This document shows, one piece after another, positions 12,541-25,700 of a stretch of 64,000 nt of DNA. Position 1 is the first letter of the stretch, and each line of letters opens with the position of its first letter. Made by a program: the position numbers and the translations under genes. Under the pieces are notes generated by a model. The model was given only the letters and a program-made list of their open reading frames with translations, was not told the DNA's origin and searched no databases. The stretch is from positions 27,867,754 to 27,931,753 of the forward strand of contig JAJEKV010000006.1 of assembly GCA_021234155.1 (NCBI GenBank), given 5' to 3'. This DNA comes from Isoetes taiwanensis. Lineage: Eukaryota; Streptophyta; Lycopodiopsida; Isoetales; Isoetaceae.

Positions 12541-15500
12541 CCAGGCTAATCAGTCGTACATCAAAGCTTATATGATGGAACTTCAAAATCAGACTTCCCA
12601 GTTTTTAAATCCTTAGAGCACATCTGCAAGATGTATAAGGTTTTCTTGGCTTCCTTTACTTATTTTCAGCAAACATTAGGAATTTGTTTTGCTAATGCCT
12701 TAATTTGGTCTGCTGCACAGGTTGTGCCAGAGTTTATCGAAATAGAGAGTGATGAACCTGTCCATAAAATACTCCTCAAGCAGATTGCTGAGAAGAAGAT
12801 TTATAACCTTATCATTGGATCATCATCATCTGCTTTGTAAGTATGACCTTTTTTCTCTGTGTTCTAGCATCTACACGTACGTGTTTCCCCAAGGGAAGTC
12901 ATTGACAAAAGTCTACCAATATACTTTAATAGTACACACGTCTTTGACATTGACAAACTCTCCCAAAAAGAATAAAAAGCTTTTAGTTCCTTACATGCAA
13001 CTATGTTATAACGTGGACCATGCACACCTAGATATTTGACTATTTTGAATATCCACTAAAGATCTGAGGAAGTGAATAATACTTTTACCTTTTTCACCAT
13101 GGGCCGTATTACTCCATATGTTGGGTCTTTCTGGTTAACTGTCATTTGACTGATGTCATTGATTGAGAATGGGATAGAATAGAATTTATAGAAAGAGGAT
13201 TGGATCCCAACATGAACTAGAATAATGAAGAAGAATGTATTTACAACCATAAGAGACTAACTAGTATGTGAAAAGATGAGATGAGATGAGACGAGAGGAG
13301 AAATGTGAAGAAACAAGTTCGCATGCCAAAACCTTACTTTGCATATCCCTCATTGGTTTTAGAGAGGAAATTGAGTTGTCTTTGAGGTCTAGATTGATAT
13401 GTTAGAATGCTCTAAATGACTATTGTAATGACATCTTGATGCTAAAGCAATCTAAACTTCAAGTGGTTTTCCATAATGTTATAAGCAATGCATTTTTCTT
13501 TTTGGGCGTTAATAACCATGTTCCATCTCGTGTAGAAGATTCAAAAAGTCTATATCAGATTATGTCTTTAGGAATGCACCAGAGTATTGCAATCGACTGT
13601 TGTGTCGAAGAGTGTAAAGTTGTGCATGGAAAGAAGTTTTTTGATGACTCCATTTCATGTCGAACGTCAAATGTTAGTGGGGACGAATTGTTGGTTGATG
13701 AAAATCTTTCTACATCTGAAACAAATGAAGTTGATGACAGTCTTTCTGCATGTGAAACAAATGAAGAATCTAACGGTAAGAGACAACTTTATGATATACA
13801 TTTCGTTTTGATGTTCATATAGCAAAGGTAAATTTTAGATTATATGCAGAGGCAAAATTCGCAAGGGAACATACAAGCACTAATATTGCTTTTTACCGAC
13901 AATAGCAGCAACACCACATTCAGTACCCATTCATAAGGTGATGAGAATCTAACATGATCCTTGGAAACCTTTATGGTCAGTGCTGACATGTTTTACTAAC
14001 ATATTATTGCCATGCAGTCAAATGTACCCATTGACATTGAAGATCTGAAAATTCAAGTACTTGACATCATAAAGAAGGTATAACTTAATTTATTCCTTTA
14101 ACTTTTGGATGTTATTAAACATAACTTTCCTAGAGCGGAAGAAATGACCAGAAAGCATAGTGAAGAAGAGAAAATGAAGGAAGAACTCATTCAGGCCACC
14201 AAACTTGCAAAAGAACAAGCAGAAGTCCAAGCAGCAACATATCGCAAAGAACTGGAGAATGCCGAAATAAGAAGGAAAGCATTAGAGGAGGAGATTACAA
14301 GCTTGAAAGCAGGTAAAAACAATGCAAGTCTGGAATCGAAATTAGTCAATTCAAAAAATCCCAACTACACTCTTGAAGAACTAAGGGATGCCACAAACAA
14401 TTTCTCGAGGAATGCCAAGATAAGTGAGAGTTGCTCTAGCTTAATATACAAGGGAAGGCTTAAGCAAAGGAATGTGGCTATAAAGTGCCTAAAAGATAAT
14501 ATAGGCTGCCAAGAATTTCAAGACGAGGTATGGCTACTAAATTATCAGATTCAATAGTACACTTAATCAACATCCTTCCATTATTACATTTTTTTTGCTG
14601 ACAGATTGATAAGCTTAGTAGTCTCCATCATCCGCACATGCTTCAGGTCCTTGGTGGTTGTGCAGAAAAACATTCTATTGTTTATGAATATGTCTCCAAT
14701 GGATCTTTGCAAGATTGCCTATTTTCTAAAGCACGCCAATCAAGACTTCCATGGTATATAATGATTCCGGTATTGCATATGAAATATCTAGTGCAGTATA
14801 TTTTCTTCATACTCAAGGGCCTCATCCAATAGTTCATCAGCATATAAATCCAAGGAAGATTTTATTTGACAAGAACTATGGTAGCAAGCTTAGTATTGGA
14901 TGTGCTAGTATTTTCTCTCAAAATCAATCTTTAAAAGTATGTTCCACGTCTTTATACCTTGATCCTGAGTACCAACAAACAGGGGTCCTATGCCCAATGT
15001 TTGATATCTATTGTCTAGGAATTTTAATGCTCCAACTATTAACTGGAAATGATGATGATGGCATTTATAAAATAGTTGAACATGCTGTGGATCATGGATC
15101 CTTGAGCGATGTTTTAGATTGTCGAGCTGGAGAATGGCCTTTTCTGGAGGCCATGCAGATGGTTTTGTCTTGCCCTAAGATGTGCTGAAAAAGATCAAGC
15201 AACTATAGGCGAAGTTTGGAGCTCGATGTGCTGAATGTACTAGAGAAGATAAAGGAGTCTGGAGATGAATATGTTGAGAACCATAGCAGTAGATCTCATG
15301 GGGAGCCTACATGCCCAGCACAGTTTATTTGCCCAATAGAACAGGTATGCATTATCAATTTAAACATTATTGGTATCCGCCAGTATGACATGTATTATTT
15401 TTTCATTTGACTGTTGTAGGAGACAATGAAAATCCAGTTATAACAGAGGATGGTTTCACTTATGAGTATGAAGCAATTAAAAGTTGGTTAGATCAACATG

Positions 15501-15620
15501 ACACATCTCAATGACAAATTTGAACTAAAGGTACAAAGATTTGATTCCCTAATCATGCTCTTCGCTCTGCCATTGTTAGTGGAAGTTGTCACAACATGAA
15601 AAGAGAATGGAGGATTTTAT
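12541..15620 (+). pseudogene. Decayed USP / receptor-like cytoplasmic kinase / U-box gene
   Basis: Exon pieces follow the order of the plant family that joins a USP domain, a coiled coil, a kinase and a U-box. USP remnants lie at about 12545-12630 and 12719-12837 (…LIIGSSSSA). Linker exons lie at 13436-13780 and 14014-14078. The coiled coil and kinase N-lobe lie at 14138-14526 (LEELRDATNNFS, VAIK lysine present), and the C-lobe runs from 14605. U-box halves are FICPIEQ (15328-15350) and ITEDGFTYEYEAI (from about 15440). Splice sites are readable, e.g. GAG|GTATGG after 14526 and TAG|GAGAC before the U-box. Frames shift near 14755, 15170, 15230, 15430 and 15515, and a stop lies in the early USP exon. 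The catalytic HRD reads HQH and DFG reads IGC, so the kinase could not be catalytic as written. Family members act as cytoplasmic E3 ligase/kinase scaffolds. This copy is most likely a pseudogene. Confidence 0.8.
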
Positions 15621-16100
15621 GTCTTCGTACCTAAATTAAAGCATAAAATTACTAAAGTGGTGGTTCCCAGGACTTAAGAATGCAGAGTATTTCTATCTGA
15701 TGTAGATATAAATATAAGCTGATGAAAATGCATCTCCTTGTAATGTAGACTACTCTTCGTGAAATATCTGTCATTTGGTTGTGTGCCTTTTGGAAAGAAG
15801 TGGTGATTTGTATTATTTCCGTCTTGTCGTGGGACCATCAGGTCTATAAGACAGAGTACAACCATAAAACTTATCCAAAACAAAAAATATTATATCATTT
15901 GGCAAGTACTCATAATTGAGTTGCTCGCCATCGCCCTCTTTTCCTGCGTCTCCACTAGGTTCTACATGTTTGATTCTTTGCCTCCCTCATGGTGGCCAAC
16001 ATGGCCAACATGTCAATTAAAAACTACCTACTATAGTTTATTGGTGACATCTAAGAATTGTTGTAAATTAAGTATCTAGAGCCCAAACCTATCTCGAGGG
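15621..16100. other. Intergenic, no gene seen
   Basis: This lies between the 3' end of the U-box gene (+) and the LINE relic (-). It probably contains the former 3' untranslated region. No other signal was recognised. Confidence 0.5.
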
Positions 16101-16129
16101 GGCTTGATACGTTGGACAAAAGTAAAATT

Positions 16130-17880
16130 GCATGTTCCCCGGCCCCTCTATTTCATTTGACCCACATGCGGAAACATGTTCTAGTATTCCCTCAAGATAT
16201 TATACCTCGCGATCTCTACACTTAAGTAGTGCTTTTCGGCCCTCATCCCCGGATAGCATGCCTTTTTTGCTAAGGAGGTTTCTCACCCAAGTACTTCATT
16301 ACCTCAGTGTTGGAATCATCTTCTCCTATAGTGCAACATTTTGATACCCGGTGTGTGCCAAATTCTTAGCAGGTGTCTCTTACCTATCCATGAATTGATT
16401 CTTATTGCATGCCAAGTCTTGAATCTGAATATCCCATTTTCAGAGCCAATTCATACCATCTCGTGATACCATCCCTTATCCATTGTCGCATTTTAGTGCT
16501 AGCCGCGGGTAACTTTCTTCCTCTAGCCCCCATCCTGCTTAAATATGTTAGAAATGGCATAAAGCTTCACATTCCAAGCGCACCATACCGCGATTCTGCC
16601 AACATCATGTCATATCCTGGGTCTGCATTTTAACTCCAAGTTCGGTGTGTAGAAACTTTTACACTTTTCGCTCTATTTTTTACTGCCATAGCTCAAGTGA
16701 GAGTCAGGGCCCTAGACTTCACATCCATATAACACTACTTACATTACTAGTGTTTTGAACATCTTTTTAGCTCAAAGTTCCGGATATCGCCTTTAAGCAT
16801 TTCTTTTGCATAGCAAATAACGCTTTTCGACCCTCCATTAACCCCTCCGCTCCCACTTGGATTTTGATTCCATCTAAAGTGCTTGTCTACAATGAGCCAC
16901 GGATATTTGTAGGAGCTAGAAATCTCTTGAAGGCCCCCTTTATAAGAGAATGTATAGTTCTTATCCAGGTTAGTTCGAATATCACAATCTTGGTCTTCCC
17001 CCCAAATTGACTTTTCATACCTGTTGCATCACAAAGGTTAATAGTGTGTCCAAGTGTTTACGCATCCCTTCTTTGTGTGATAGCAATACAATGTCATCCG
17101 CTGTGAAGCGTAAAGAGAATGACATGCCTAGCAAGTCTTACCACATCCCAGCGCATGGTTATCCACCTCTCTAAATCGTCTATGAAAATGCCAATTAAAG
17201 TGGGTGATAAGGGGGCATCCTTGCTTGACACCTTTCAGAATCCCTTCCACTTGCACATCATTATGATCAAAGGGAAGGATAGTTTTACAATAACCCTCTC
17301 ATATATCAACATTATTGCATTTTTTTTAGTTGTTCGGTATTCGCTTCAAGCTTTCCCACAAATTCCCGGTGAATTATGTCAAACGCTTTTTAGTGAAATC
17401 TACAAATCCAAGAAATATAGGTTTTCCTTGTCCCTTTTACTTGCATGTCTATCATGGTCCTGGAAGGTCACTAGGTGATCAATAGTGCAATTTCTTGGCC
17501 TAAAGCCTATTTGCCCATTAGCTCGAACACATTGTGCATTTACGCCCACACACTAATTTTGCTTTCAATAATATTGGCAAAATAGCTTTGCAAAGAGATT
17601 ACTTACCATAATCATGCGATAATTATTCGTGCGCTCATTACCATTTTATGTATGGGTATAAACCTGTTGATTTGCCATTCTGTGGGAAACCTTCTTTGTT
17701 GCATCATTGCACATAACGTGTTATTTTGTTTGCCACATTCTCTCCTCGCCATTTGAGAATTTTCGCCACTAAAGCCCAATGTATCTGTCGTTTTCCATTA
17801 GCCAGTTTATTCAATCCTTCACATACATCATTGATGGTAAATGAGAAATGGGTCTGATTTTCACGTTGGTTTTGGGTATA
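16130..17880 (-). pseudogene. LINE (non-LTR retrotransposon) reverse transcriptase relic
   Basis: The reverse strand gives reverse-transcriptase blocks in the correct order. FPTEW…NRFIPIHK is at about 17650-17695, GQIGFRPRNCTIDHLVTF at about 17464-17515, LSPTLIGIFIDDLE at about 17165-17215, and the catalytic-site block ADDIVLLSHTKEGM at about 17040-17105. YKYPWLIVD-like sequence follows near 16880-16910. The aspartates of the ADD box are present. The blocks fall in different frames with many stops, so the copy is dead. No endonuclease domain or poly-A tail was found, so it is probably truncated. The order and motifs fit plant LINEs; I cannot name the clade. Confidence 0.8.
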
Positions 17881-17899
17881 TCATTGATGTGTCTTTGCC

Positions 17900-20085
17900 A
17901 TGATTTGGCAGCATAGAAGAGCAAATGGCATTTCATATCAATGGCTAATGATTTGATGAAATATGTGCATGGACCAAGTCAACTCAAGAGCTCGAGCTGA
18001 AGAACCAAGCAAGGACTTTCATTTGAAGCATCACAAGAAAGGATTTAAGGTGAAAAGGTCAAAGTCATGCAAGGAGGAAGGCAAGGTCAAGTCAAGGAAG
18101 CTTCATGACATTATCAAGATAAGAAGACCCCTTTGAGAAGTAAGATGTTCATTCAAGTTCAAATTCTTGGGCATTAATCATGTTGGGAACACCCTTTACC
18201 TCTATTTCCCTCATTTCACTTGCCTCCACCCCTATACATACCCCACCATGGTTCAAACTCTTTCCCTAGTCAAGAACTTCTCACACATCCTCAAAACACC
18301 CTCCATTTGCTTGAAACACAAAAAAAATCCATACAAAATTGACCTACCATTAGTCAAAGTGGCATATTCTCTCTCTAAGTCAAAAAGAGTGAGAAAGAAC
18401 TCACATCTTCAATGTCAAATTGCATGGACAAAAATAAGCTCAAAACATGGTTTAAACCATTGCTCAAATTCACATTTGATGAACTTGCCATGCCACATCA
18501 TCATCCACCTCACCAAATTTGTCCACCTCATCACACATCATCTTTTTTCATCTCACAAAGTTTTTGACTAGGGGAAAAGTTTTTGCCAAGTCACCACATG
18601 CCACGTCATCCTATGCCACATCATCCTTGGATTGCCTACATGTACCCCATACTCACCCCATGTCTAAACTCCTAGTTCATACCATTCGAAAAGAAAAATA
18701 TGTGCAAGCAAACCTTTTCCTAAAAAATTCTCCCATAGGTTGGAGCATCAAAAGATTCTGTGCAGCACAAAAAGATTCCCTAGTAGATCATGAGGTTGCC
18801 CTAAAAATTTGGCTCCTAGGGAAGTCGCCCAATGTTTGGAAATTGCAAACACAATATTTTCTTATGTACCCCTTTGCCTTAGCATTATCTAAGCCCAATC
18901 ACGGTGGCACGCCATGCCACCCAAGCATTATTTTTCATCGAATGCACGTGGGATATTGTTCTTGATGAAAACTCTCGACCTAAAAGGGTCAGGCCAAGAT
19001 CCGATCTCTGAGAGATCTGGCCTATTAATCCGCGAACTTTAACCTCCTTTCGTCTCCTTATGCTCCAAGAAACACCATGGCACGCATAAGCTAAAAGCCA
19101 AACAAACTCAAAATGCCAAGAAGATGCGGAAAGGAGAAGATAAAAAGGGGAAATTATTTGGAAACAAGGGCGGCTTACGTGCGAAAGATTCTGACCTCGT
19201 ATTTGTATGTGGAGCGGTTTGCGAGAATATGGCGGAGAATGACCTGGCCTTGCATGAAATACGAATATTTGATGCAAATTACTTGAATGTGTACCTTCAT
19301 CGATTACTTTTCGATCCACGTGCCCAAGACTCGAGCTTGGGAATTTATGTTCTAATACGTGATGTTTCAATGAAAGAAAATTCGAACTTGGTAAGCATTG
19401 TCTTCATTTGATAACTAAAAGCATAACTTAGAAACAAATCAATGATCTCAATTCGTTTAACAAGCCCATGAGTAAATGTGTGTCACGAGAATTAAACACT
19501 AGCAAAAAAATAAAACATTGTTGTGTTGTGTTTTTCTTTAGGAATAATCCATTTAGTTGTCTCGAATTTAAAGTTGCTATTTCTTACAAAAAATCTTCAT
19601 AACAAAAGGGAAAGACCCGGATCTCAAAAAGAGGTTTATGCACCTAGCTTGCAGAGCCATCAGAGAGTATTCCAATTGACAAAACTTGAAAAGACACTCT
19701 GCTCATATACTTGCAAAAAGTAGCTCTCGGGTTGGGATATTGACCCAAAATTGACCCAGTCATTGTGATCAAATGCTCATAGCTACCCTAAAGATTTCTC
19801 GGTGAGGCTTTTATAAACAAATCAAGCACCCTATCTAGTGACCAATGAAATTGATTGCATGGAAAAAAGCCTAAGGAACCATATAAGAGAAGTGTTTTGC
19901 TGTGACAGACTTTTTTCTGTTTAGGGAAACTAAACTTCTTGGTTGTTTGAGCAATTTTACTGCAGTTCTCTCTCGCAGTGGTTGCCTATAGCAACTGGAG
20001 GTTCTGCACCATTGAGGTTGAGGAATTGCCAGGAATATCCTCAACATTTTGGAGGTTCTACCGAGATCCTACCTGGATCTTTGGG
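17900..20085. other. Unassigned, possible leader/LTR of the gag relic downstream
   Basis: No protein domain was recognised. Frames at 18167-18965 (+) are lysine-, serine- and histidine-rich and look like translated non-coding repeat. The segment lies directly upstream of the Ty3-like gag start at 20090, so part of it may be the 5' LTR and leader. No LTR pair or primer-binding site could be read. Confidence 0.4.
18478..18630. repeat. Degenerate 'CCACATCATCC' short-motif repeat
   Basis: Variants of CCAC(A/G)TCATCC recur at least six times in about 150 bp (for example 'gccacatcatcatccacctc' and 'gccacgtcatcctatg'). It is low-complexity and function is not known. Confidence 0.55.
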
Positions 20086-20089
20086 AACT

Positions 20090-21780
20090 CATGGCTCCTA
20101 GGAAAAGCAATGAGGTGTCTGACCAAATTCACATTGAAACACCGAGAACACTTGGTGTTCCCGCCACAAATGTAGATCAATCAAGGTAATGCGGTATACA
20201 ATATTTTTGAGCTCAATATGCCAACTCCTCCCCTATATTTGATCCAAGCATCAATGCTAATAATTTTTGGGAAGCTATGAGGAATACTACCAAGAGTATG
20301 GACATAAGAAAGGCACTAAGTTTTGAGAATTCAAGAAGTGCTTCAAAAATGAAGAAGTGAGAGCATGGTTGGAGTACACTATCGACATAGGTGTCAACAC
20401 TTGGGAGGAGATCGAGAAGCACTTCATTGAAAGGTTTGGTAAAACAAGCTGAACTACAAGATTTTGTCTTTGAATTCTGGACTTTTCAGATTAAGCATGG
20501 TGAGGAGGTGTGCACCAATATGTGGAGAGATTTCACACTTATCTAAGTAAGTGTCAAGCAAAGTCGGGTACCAAATCATACCCTACACCTTGTGGCATGT
20601 TTCATAAGGGGCTTAAGTAGCGAGACCAATGGTATCTGAGAAAAATGTATAGAAACAAGCGGGCTTTGATACCATACAAAAAGCTTTTACCAAAGCTATT
20701 GAGATTGCCAACATGTTTTCCTATCTTTCGATGACATGCACTCATCTAATGAACCTTTTTTTCAGTTATGAACGAGTATATGAGCCCGGTCTAATACCGG
20801 TCTATGCATTGCAAAGGAAAAAAGAAGGCTAGAAGCGGAAGATGCGACAAATCCTACCTCGATGTCGAGGCGGAAATCACTAAAGTTTGAAGCCTTGCTT
20901 TGAGGTCACCAAGCAATTACAAGAGATGAAAGCATCGAGACACCGAGAAAAACCTATGCTCCATGTGTTACCTTTGCCTAAGGGATACACACTCATCCGG
21001 ACTTTTCTTTCAGTGCGGACCATGCCCAAAGTGTGGAAAAAGAGGTCATTATGGCAAAGAGTGTCGGTCTGTCATACGTAAATCATCGTTGGCCATTATG
21101 AGGAAAGGTGTAGTGTCAAAGAATATTTTGCAAGACAAGAGGCGACCAAAAGTGCTGAGCCAAGTGCACCTAGCGAGGCCCGGCCCGCGAAACTTCTCCT
21201 GCAGTTAGGTTTGCTATTGACATCGGTACTTCAATCAGGTTTATGCGGGGAAGATCAAGAAAGAGGGAGATTATGGTACTGCATACAAGAGCTATGAAAA
21301 ATAAGGAAATTTTGCATCAATCGTGAGGAGGAGCTAAGGTAATCAAAGAAAAAAGTGGCCGAGGAAAATCGGGTTGTACCCCTTCCTCCTAATCAAAAAG
21401 TTTACTAAGAAAAGAAAGAAAGTGATGACTTTGAATGTCGATGAAAATGCTAAAGTGAGTGTAGACTTGTTGACTTTACTAAAAATTGCTCCATCCTATA
21501 GAAACAAAATTATGGACTTGACAAAAGAAGATCAAGTCAATCTCTCTCAAGAGGAGGTGCCACCCTTATTTAATGAAAAGGTAATGAGGTGGCACCCCAT
21601 TAATTATGAAGCTTTTATGGAAGCTTCCTTCTTTTTATGTTGCCTTCAAATGACTTTATCTTGCAATCGAGATCTCGGCTCAAAGTGGGACCTACACCAT
21701 TGGATTCCTCTCATCGAATGCTTTTCAATGAGTAGTGGTTTGGCATCATTCCGTGCAACCTCGGATAATCTAGGGGAATC
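20090..21780 (+). pseudogene. Ty3/gypsy-like gag relic with CCHC zinc knuckle
   Basis: An ATG at 20090 opens a frame beginning MAPRKSNEVSDQ. It continues through frameshifts into gag-like sequence (INANNFWEAMR; HGEEVCTNMWRDF at about 20500-20530). A clear retroviral-type zinc knuckle, CPKCGKRGHYGKEC (C-x2-C-x4-H-x4-C), lies at about 21024-21066, followed by a basic tail. A further frame at 21374-21780 (MTLNVDENAKVSVDLL…) fits the region after the nucleocapsid. Gag packages the element's RNA in cytoplasmic particles. Frames change several times and no protease, reverse transcriptase or integrase follows, because the frame runs into the 21.76-kb satellite. The Ty3 rather than Ty1 assignment rests on the gag style only. 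Confidence 0.6.
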
Positions 21781-23060
21781 TTGATAGAACTAAGGGAATC
21801 TAAAAGAACCTATGTAGAAACTTAGGGAACTTAGAGGAATCTTGGGATAATATTTGGGAATCAAGGGAATCTCAAGAGAATCTTAAGGAATCTATGGGAA
21901 TCTCAAAACAATTTAGGGGAATCTAAGAGAATCTTCAAAAAATGCTTAAGAATCTAGGGAAATATTGATGGAATCTTTGGAATCTAGGGGAATCTTCATA
22001 GAATTTAAGGGAATCTACGAGAATCTACATAGAATCTTGGGGAATCTAAATGGATCTTCAAATAGAATTTGAAAATCTAGGGGAATCTTTATATAGAACC
22101 TTAAGAATCTAGGGGGATCTTAGTGGATTCTTAGGGAATCGAGGGAGAATCCAAGGGTTTTAGGGGAATCTTTGATAATAGGTGTGTTCTATAGGGGAAT
22201 CTTCATAGAATCTAAGAGAATCTAGAAGAATCTACATGGAATCTTAGGGAGTCTAGAGGAATCTAGGGGAATCTCATGAGAATCTTTAGGAATCTAAAGG
22301 AATCTAAAGGAATCTTGGGATATTTTTTGGAAATCGAGGAAATATAAAGAGAATCTTAAGGAATCTATAGGAATATCAACAGAATATAGGGGAATCTAAG
22401 AGAATCTTCAAAAAATATTTGAGAATCTAGCGAAATCTTGATGGAATCTTAGAGAATCTAGTGGAATCTTCATGGAATCAAAGGGAATCTAGAAGAGTAC
22501 ATAGGATCTTGGGGAATCTAAAGGAATCTTTAGATAATCTTTGAAAATCTAGGGGAATCTTTGTAAAAACCTTAAGAATCTGGGGATCTTTGTGGAATCT
22601 TAGGGAATCTAGGGGGAATCCAAGGGGATATATAGGAAAGCTTTGACTCTAGGTGTGTTCTATATGGGAATCTGAGGAGAATCTAAGGGAATCTAGAAGA
22701 ATCTCCATGAAATCTTGGGGAATCTAGAGGAATCTTAGGATAATCTTTGGAAATCTAGGGGAATCTCAAAAGAATCCTTAAGAATCTAAAGGAATTTTAG
22801 GGAATCTTCATAAAATCTTTGAGTATCTAGAGAATCTTGATGAGATTTTGGAGAATCTCTATAGAATCTTCATTGCATGACTTTAAGTTTGACTTCTAGT
22901 CAATTTTGTACAATCCCTCAAGAATCATCAATGGATGTTGGGAACATAAGCGAACATTGATGGAATCTCATAGAATCTAGGGAAATCTTTCTAAAGTCTT
23001 AGAGAATCTAGGAGAATCTTAATAGAATCTTTGTTGGATGGCCTTTGCATTTTGCTTCTA
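21760..23060. repeat. Degenerate minisatellite 'GGGAATCT(A/T)…' with a ~471-bp higher-order period
   Basis: About 1.3 kb consists almost entirely of variants of 'gggaatcta' / 'ggaatctt(catagaatct)' in head-to-tail order. A higher-order unit is visible: the landmark ggtgtgttctata occurs at 22181 and 22652, each preceded by 'gggaatc…gagaatccaaggg'-type sequence and followed by similar blocks. A second landmark pair is 'cttctagt(c/g)aattt' near 22893 and 23058. Divergence between units is substantial. Confidence 0.85.
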
Positions 23061-25700
23061 GTGAATTTATGCGGTCCCTCATAGTGTAACCGTTCATAGT
23101 ACAAAAACTTGTATATATATATACTAGAAAAAGTGCCGGCGTTCTTTGAGCTTTTCATCAGGACATAAATTCAAGGCAAATGCTAGATTGGTGTAAAAAA
23201 GAGCAAGGAATTGTAATGTTAGACTTTGTGCAAATGATTATGAACTTGAATGAATAGCTACATTGCATTCTCTCAAGGCTCTAAATGTTTAATTACTTCC
23301 CCTAGGAACAAATTCATTTCTTGCTTCAAGAATTGACATTCGATCATGTGACAATCACTGATTCAAACCAAAATATTTGGACCTATGAACAAAAATCAAT
23401 TTTTCCTACCCCATGGTTTCTAAATGCATTTTACAATAAGGTCCCTTTGTTTGTGCATATAAACTTAGATTTTACAAGAAGTTTGAACTTCTTATTCTCC
23501 AGGAATGAAATTTAGATTCAAAACCTCTTCAAGGAGCCACCCTTTCATCATCTTCAAAACAAAATCTAAAACAAATCTTCTTCAACCTATGAAGCAAAAT
23601 TTTCTTTTACTTGGTTTTCTCTATTTTCGCCAAATTTTTGAAATGCTTAAACATTTTTTTATCTTAGGTTTACCTCTGCACCAGACCTAGTTTATTGCTC
23701 TTTATATAAGTGATGCATGTTGTTGTGTTGTTTTCATCTATATAATTGTTTCATCTCGACCATTGCTTCATGGAATATTCCTTCCAATATTCCATATAAA
23801 GCAACCAAGGTCATCTCCCCAAAATCAAGATGGGATGAAATTGGAATTTCCTTGTCACTATAAGATTTACAATATATAGAATGCAAATCAAGGATATAGT
23901 CAATGAGCAACCAAAAAATTAGTTGCACATGAGAAAAAGTCATGTGTTGCTGTGCATTAGGGTTGCCCTTAGGGCCAAAGTTCCATATCCGTAACTTAGA
24001 AGGTTAACGAATTGTAAGTTTTTGCCTTTAGTTATGTTGGCGAATCTTTTTTAGCTTTCGATAAATGTCATAGAAATGTTGGCAAGTCTTAGTCAGTATT
24101 ATTTATCCATGACATTAGAGTGAAGAAATCACCTTTCCAAAACTCTATATTGTTTCTTTTTGCTCCATCGCAACTTTGCATTAAGACAGACAGACATACA
24201 TACAAATAGACATACATTATTTTTATGTCATGCCACATTGGCAGCATCCATGAGGACATATGACCTCATGGGTGCTCTTCATTCTCTTTGGGCAGTGGCC
24301 TCGTGATGATATCTTTGTGTTGCTTATTTCTAATCCCGGGGGATGCACCTATCATATAGGGGGTATCTCGTGCATGCTAGGGGTTGCCAGAAACCCCCTT
24401 ATATACGCCTTAAAAATCCTCCAAAAACTCCAGTTTCAGTCGCATATTGTACGAATGCTGCCTAAATAATAGGTAAGAGTATATGTATGGTTCATGCCCA
24501 AAATAAATCCTTCTGGGTCACTCACTAAATTGTATGGCTAAAACTATGTGAACCCCCCTTTTTTCCAATTGCCCTATTTTTAAACAAAAAGATGGTACCC
24601 TTACTGCGCCTTGTGCCCCATTATAACACACCACATTTTGCAACTCTCATATTAGGTTTGTAGATCCATAACAATAGTTAAAATGATTGACTGGTTAATA
24701 ACTTGAACATATACAAATTCTATCCTCAGATGCTAGGAATTAATGATTCCCATTTATAACATGGATGAAAAGATAATCACGATTCTACACCTAAATGTTG
24801 GGCAAAGGAAAAATCCCAAGTGCATTTCAAAATTCTCTTTTGACACTTTTTTAAAACCTCCTTTCAAGACAATGCAAATCTACATCGACTCAAAGCAAAA
24901 TTTGTGGTTATCTTAACAAGTTTGCCAATAAAAACCCCCTTACCTGATTTTTTGAGTCAATCCAAAATGAACAAAAGCATATGTCTTCTATCATTTAATT
25001 TAGACTCCCCACTTACGATAGATTATTATTTAGCCACTTTATTGTAGCTATAAAGAAAAGGAATGCATCAACAAGCATGCATAAAATGTAGAGAACCAAC
25101 TTGGAATTGACGTGGCAAAATACAATGCCCCAAAAAGATGGGTAGCTTGCATTTCAAGCAACCAAAATGGTAATTACAATTCACATGTGCTCAAATAAAA
25201 TTTCATTTTTTACACATTCTCGTGATGTTGTTTATTATCTGAGATATTCACAACAACTTGGATATGTGTATATTTGCGAGATCTTCGAGTAAGTTGCTCA
25301 TACAAAATTCATAGATCAATCCATGAACATAAGGTTGCCCACATAATTCGGATATGGCTCATGTGCTCTGCTCAAACAAAATTTATAGCACCCAATTAAT
25401 TGAGACAAACTTAGTATTAATATCTAAGACCCCATCAGCCCACTTATATGTCTTTGGAAGGCGGATTTGAGGAGATTAAGTCGGGAAGTTTCACATCGGA
25501 AAAAGCAACTTCCTAAAGCAATGCAAGAAGACAAGTCCATATGAAATATTTCCTAAAGCTTATTGTTGTAGCCGCAGACAAAAAATGATTCGACCCTTTT
25601 GCTTATTCTATCGGACCCTAATCCGTAAAAACTTCCACGGTGAGGCGGTGGGGACCAAGATGGCCCCGGAAAACTTCCGCAGCTGACACCCAAAGAAAAT
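23061..25700. other. No recognisable gene
   Basis: AT-rich with short frames only. A small GACA/CATA low-complexity run lies at 24186-24220. No transposase, reverse transcriptase or LTR pair was seen. Confidence 0.5.

Noticed and set aside
18167-18965. Two long plus-strand open frames
   Set aside because: The translation is low-complexity, rich in His/Ser/Lys and driven by the CCACATCATCC repeat; no domain and no splice or start context.
21760-23060. CRISPR-like regular repeats
   Set aside because: Units are degenerate, lack unique spacers and sit in a plant-type nuclear sequence; it is a minisatellite.
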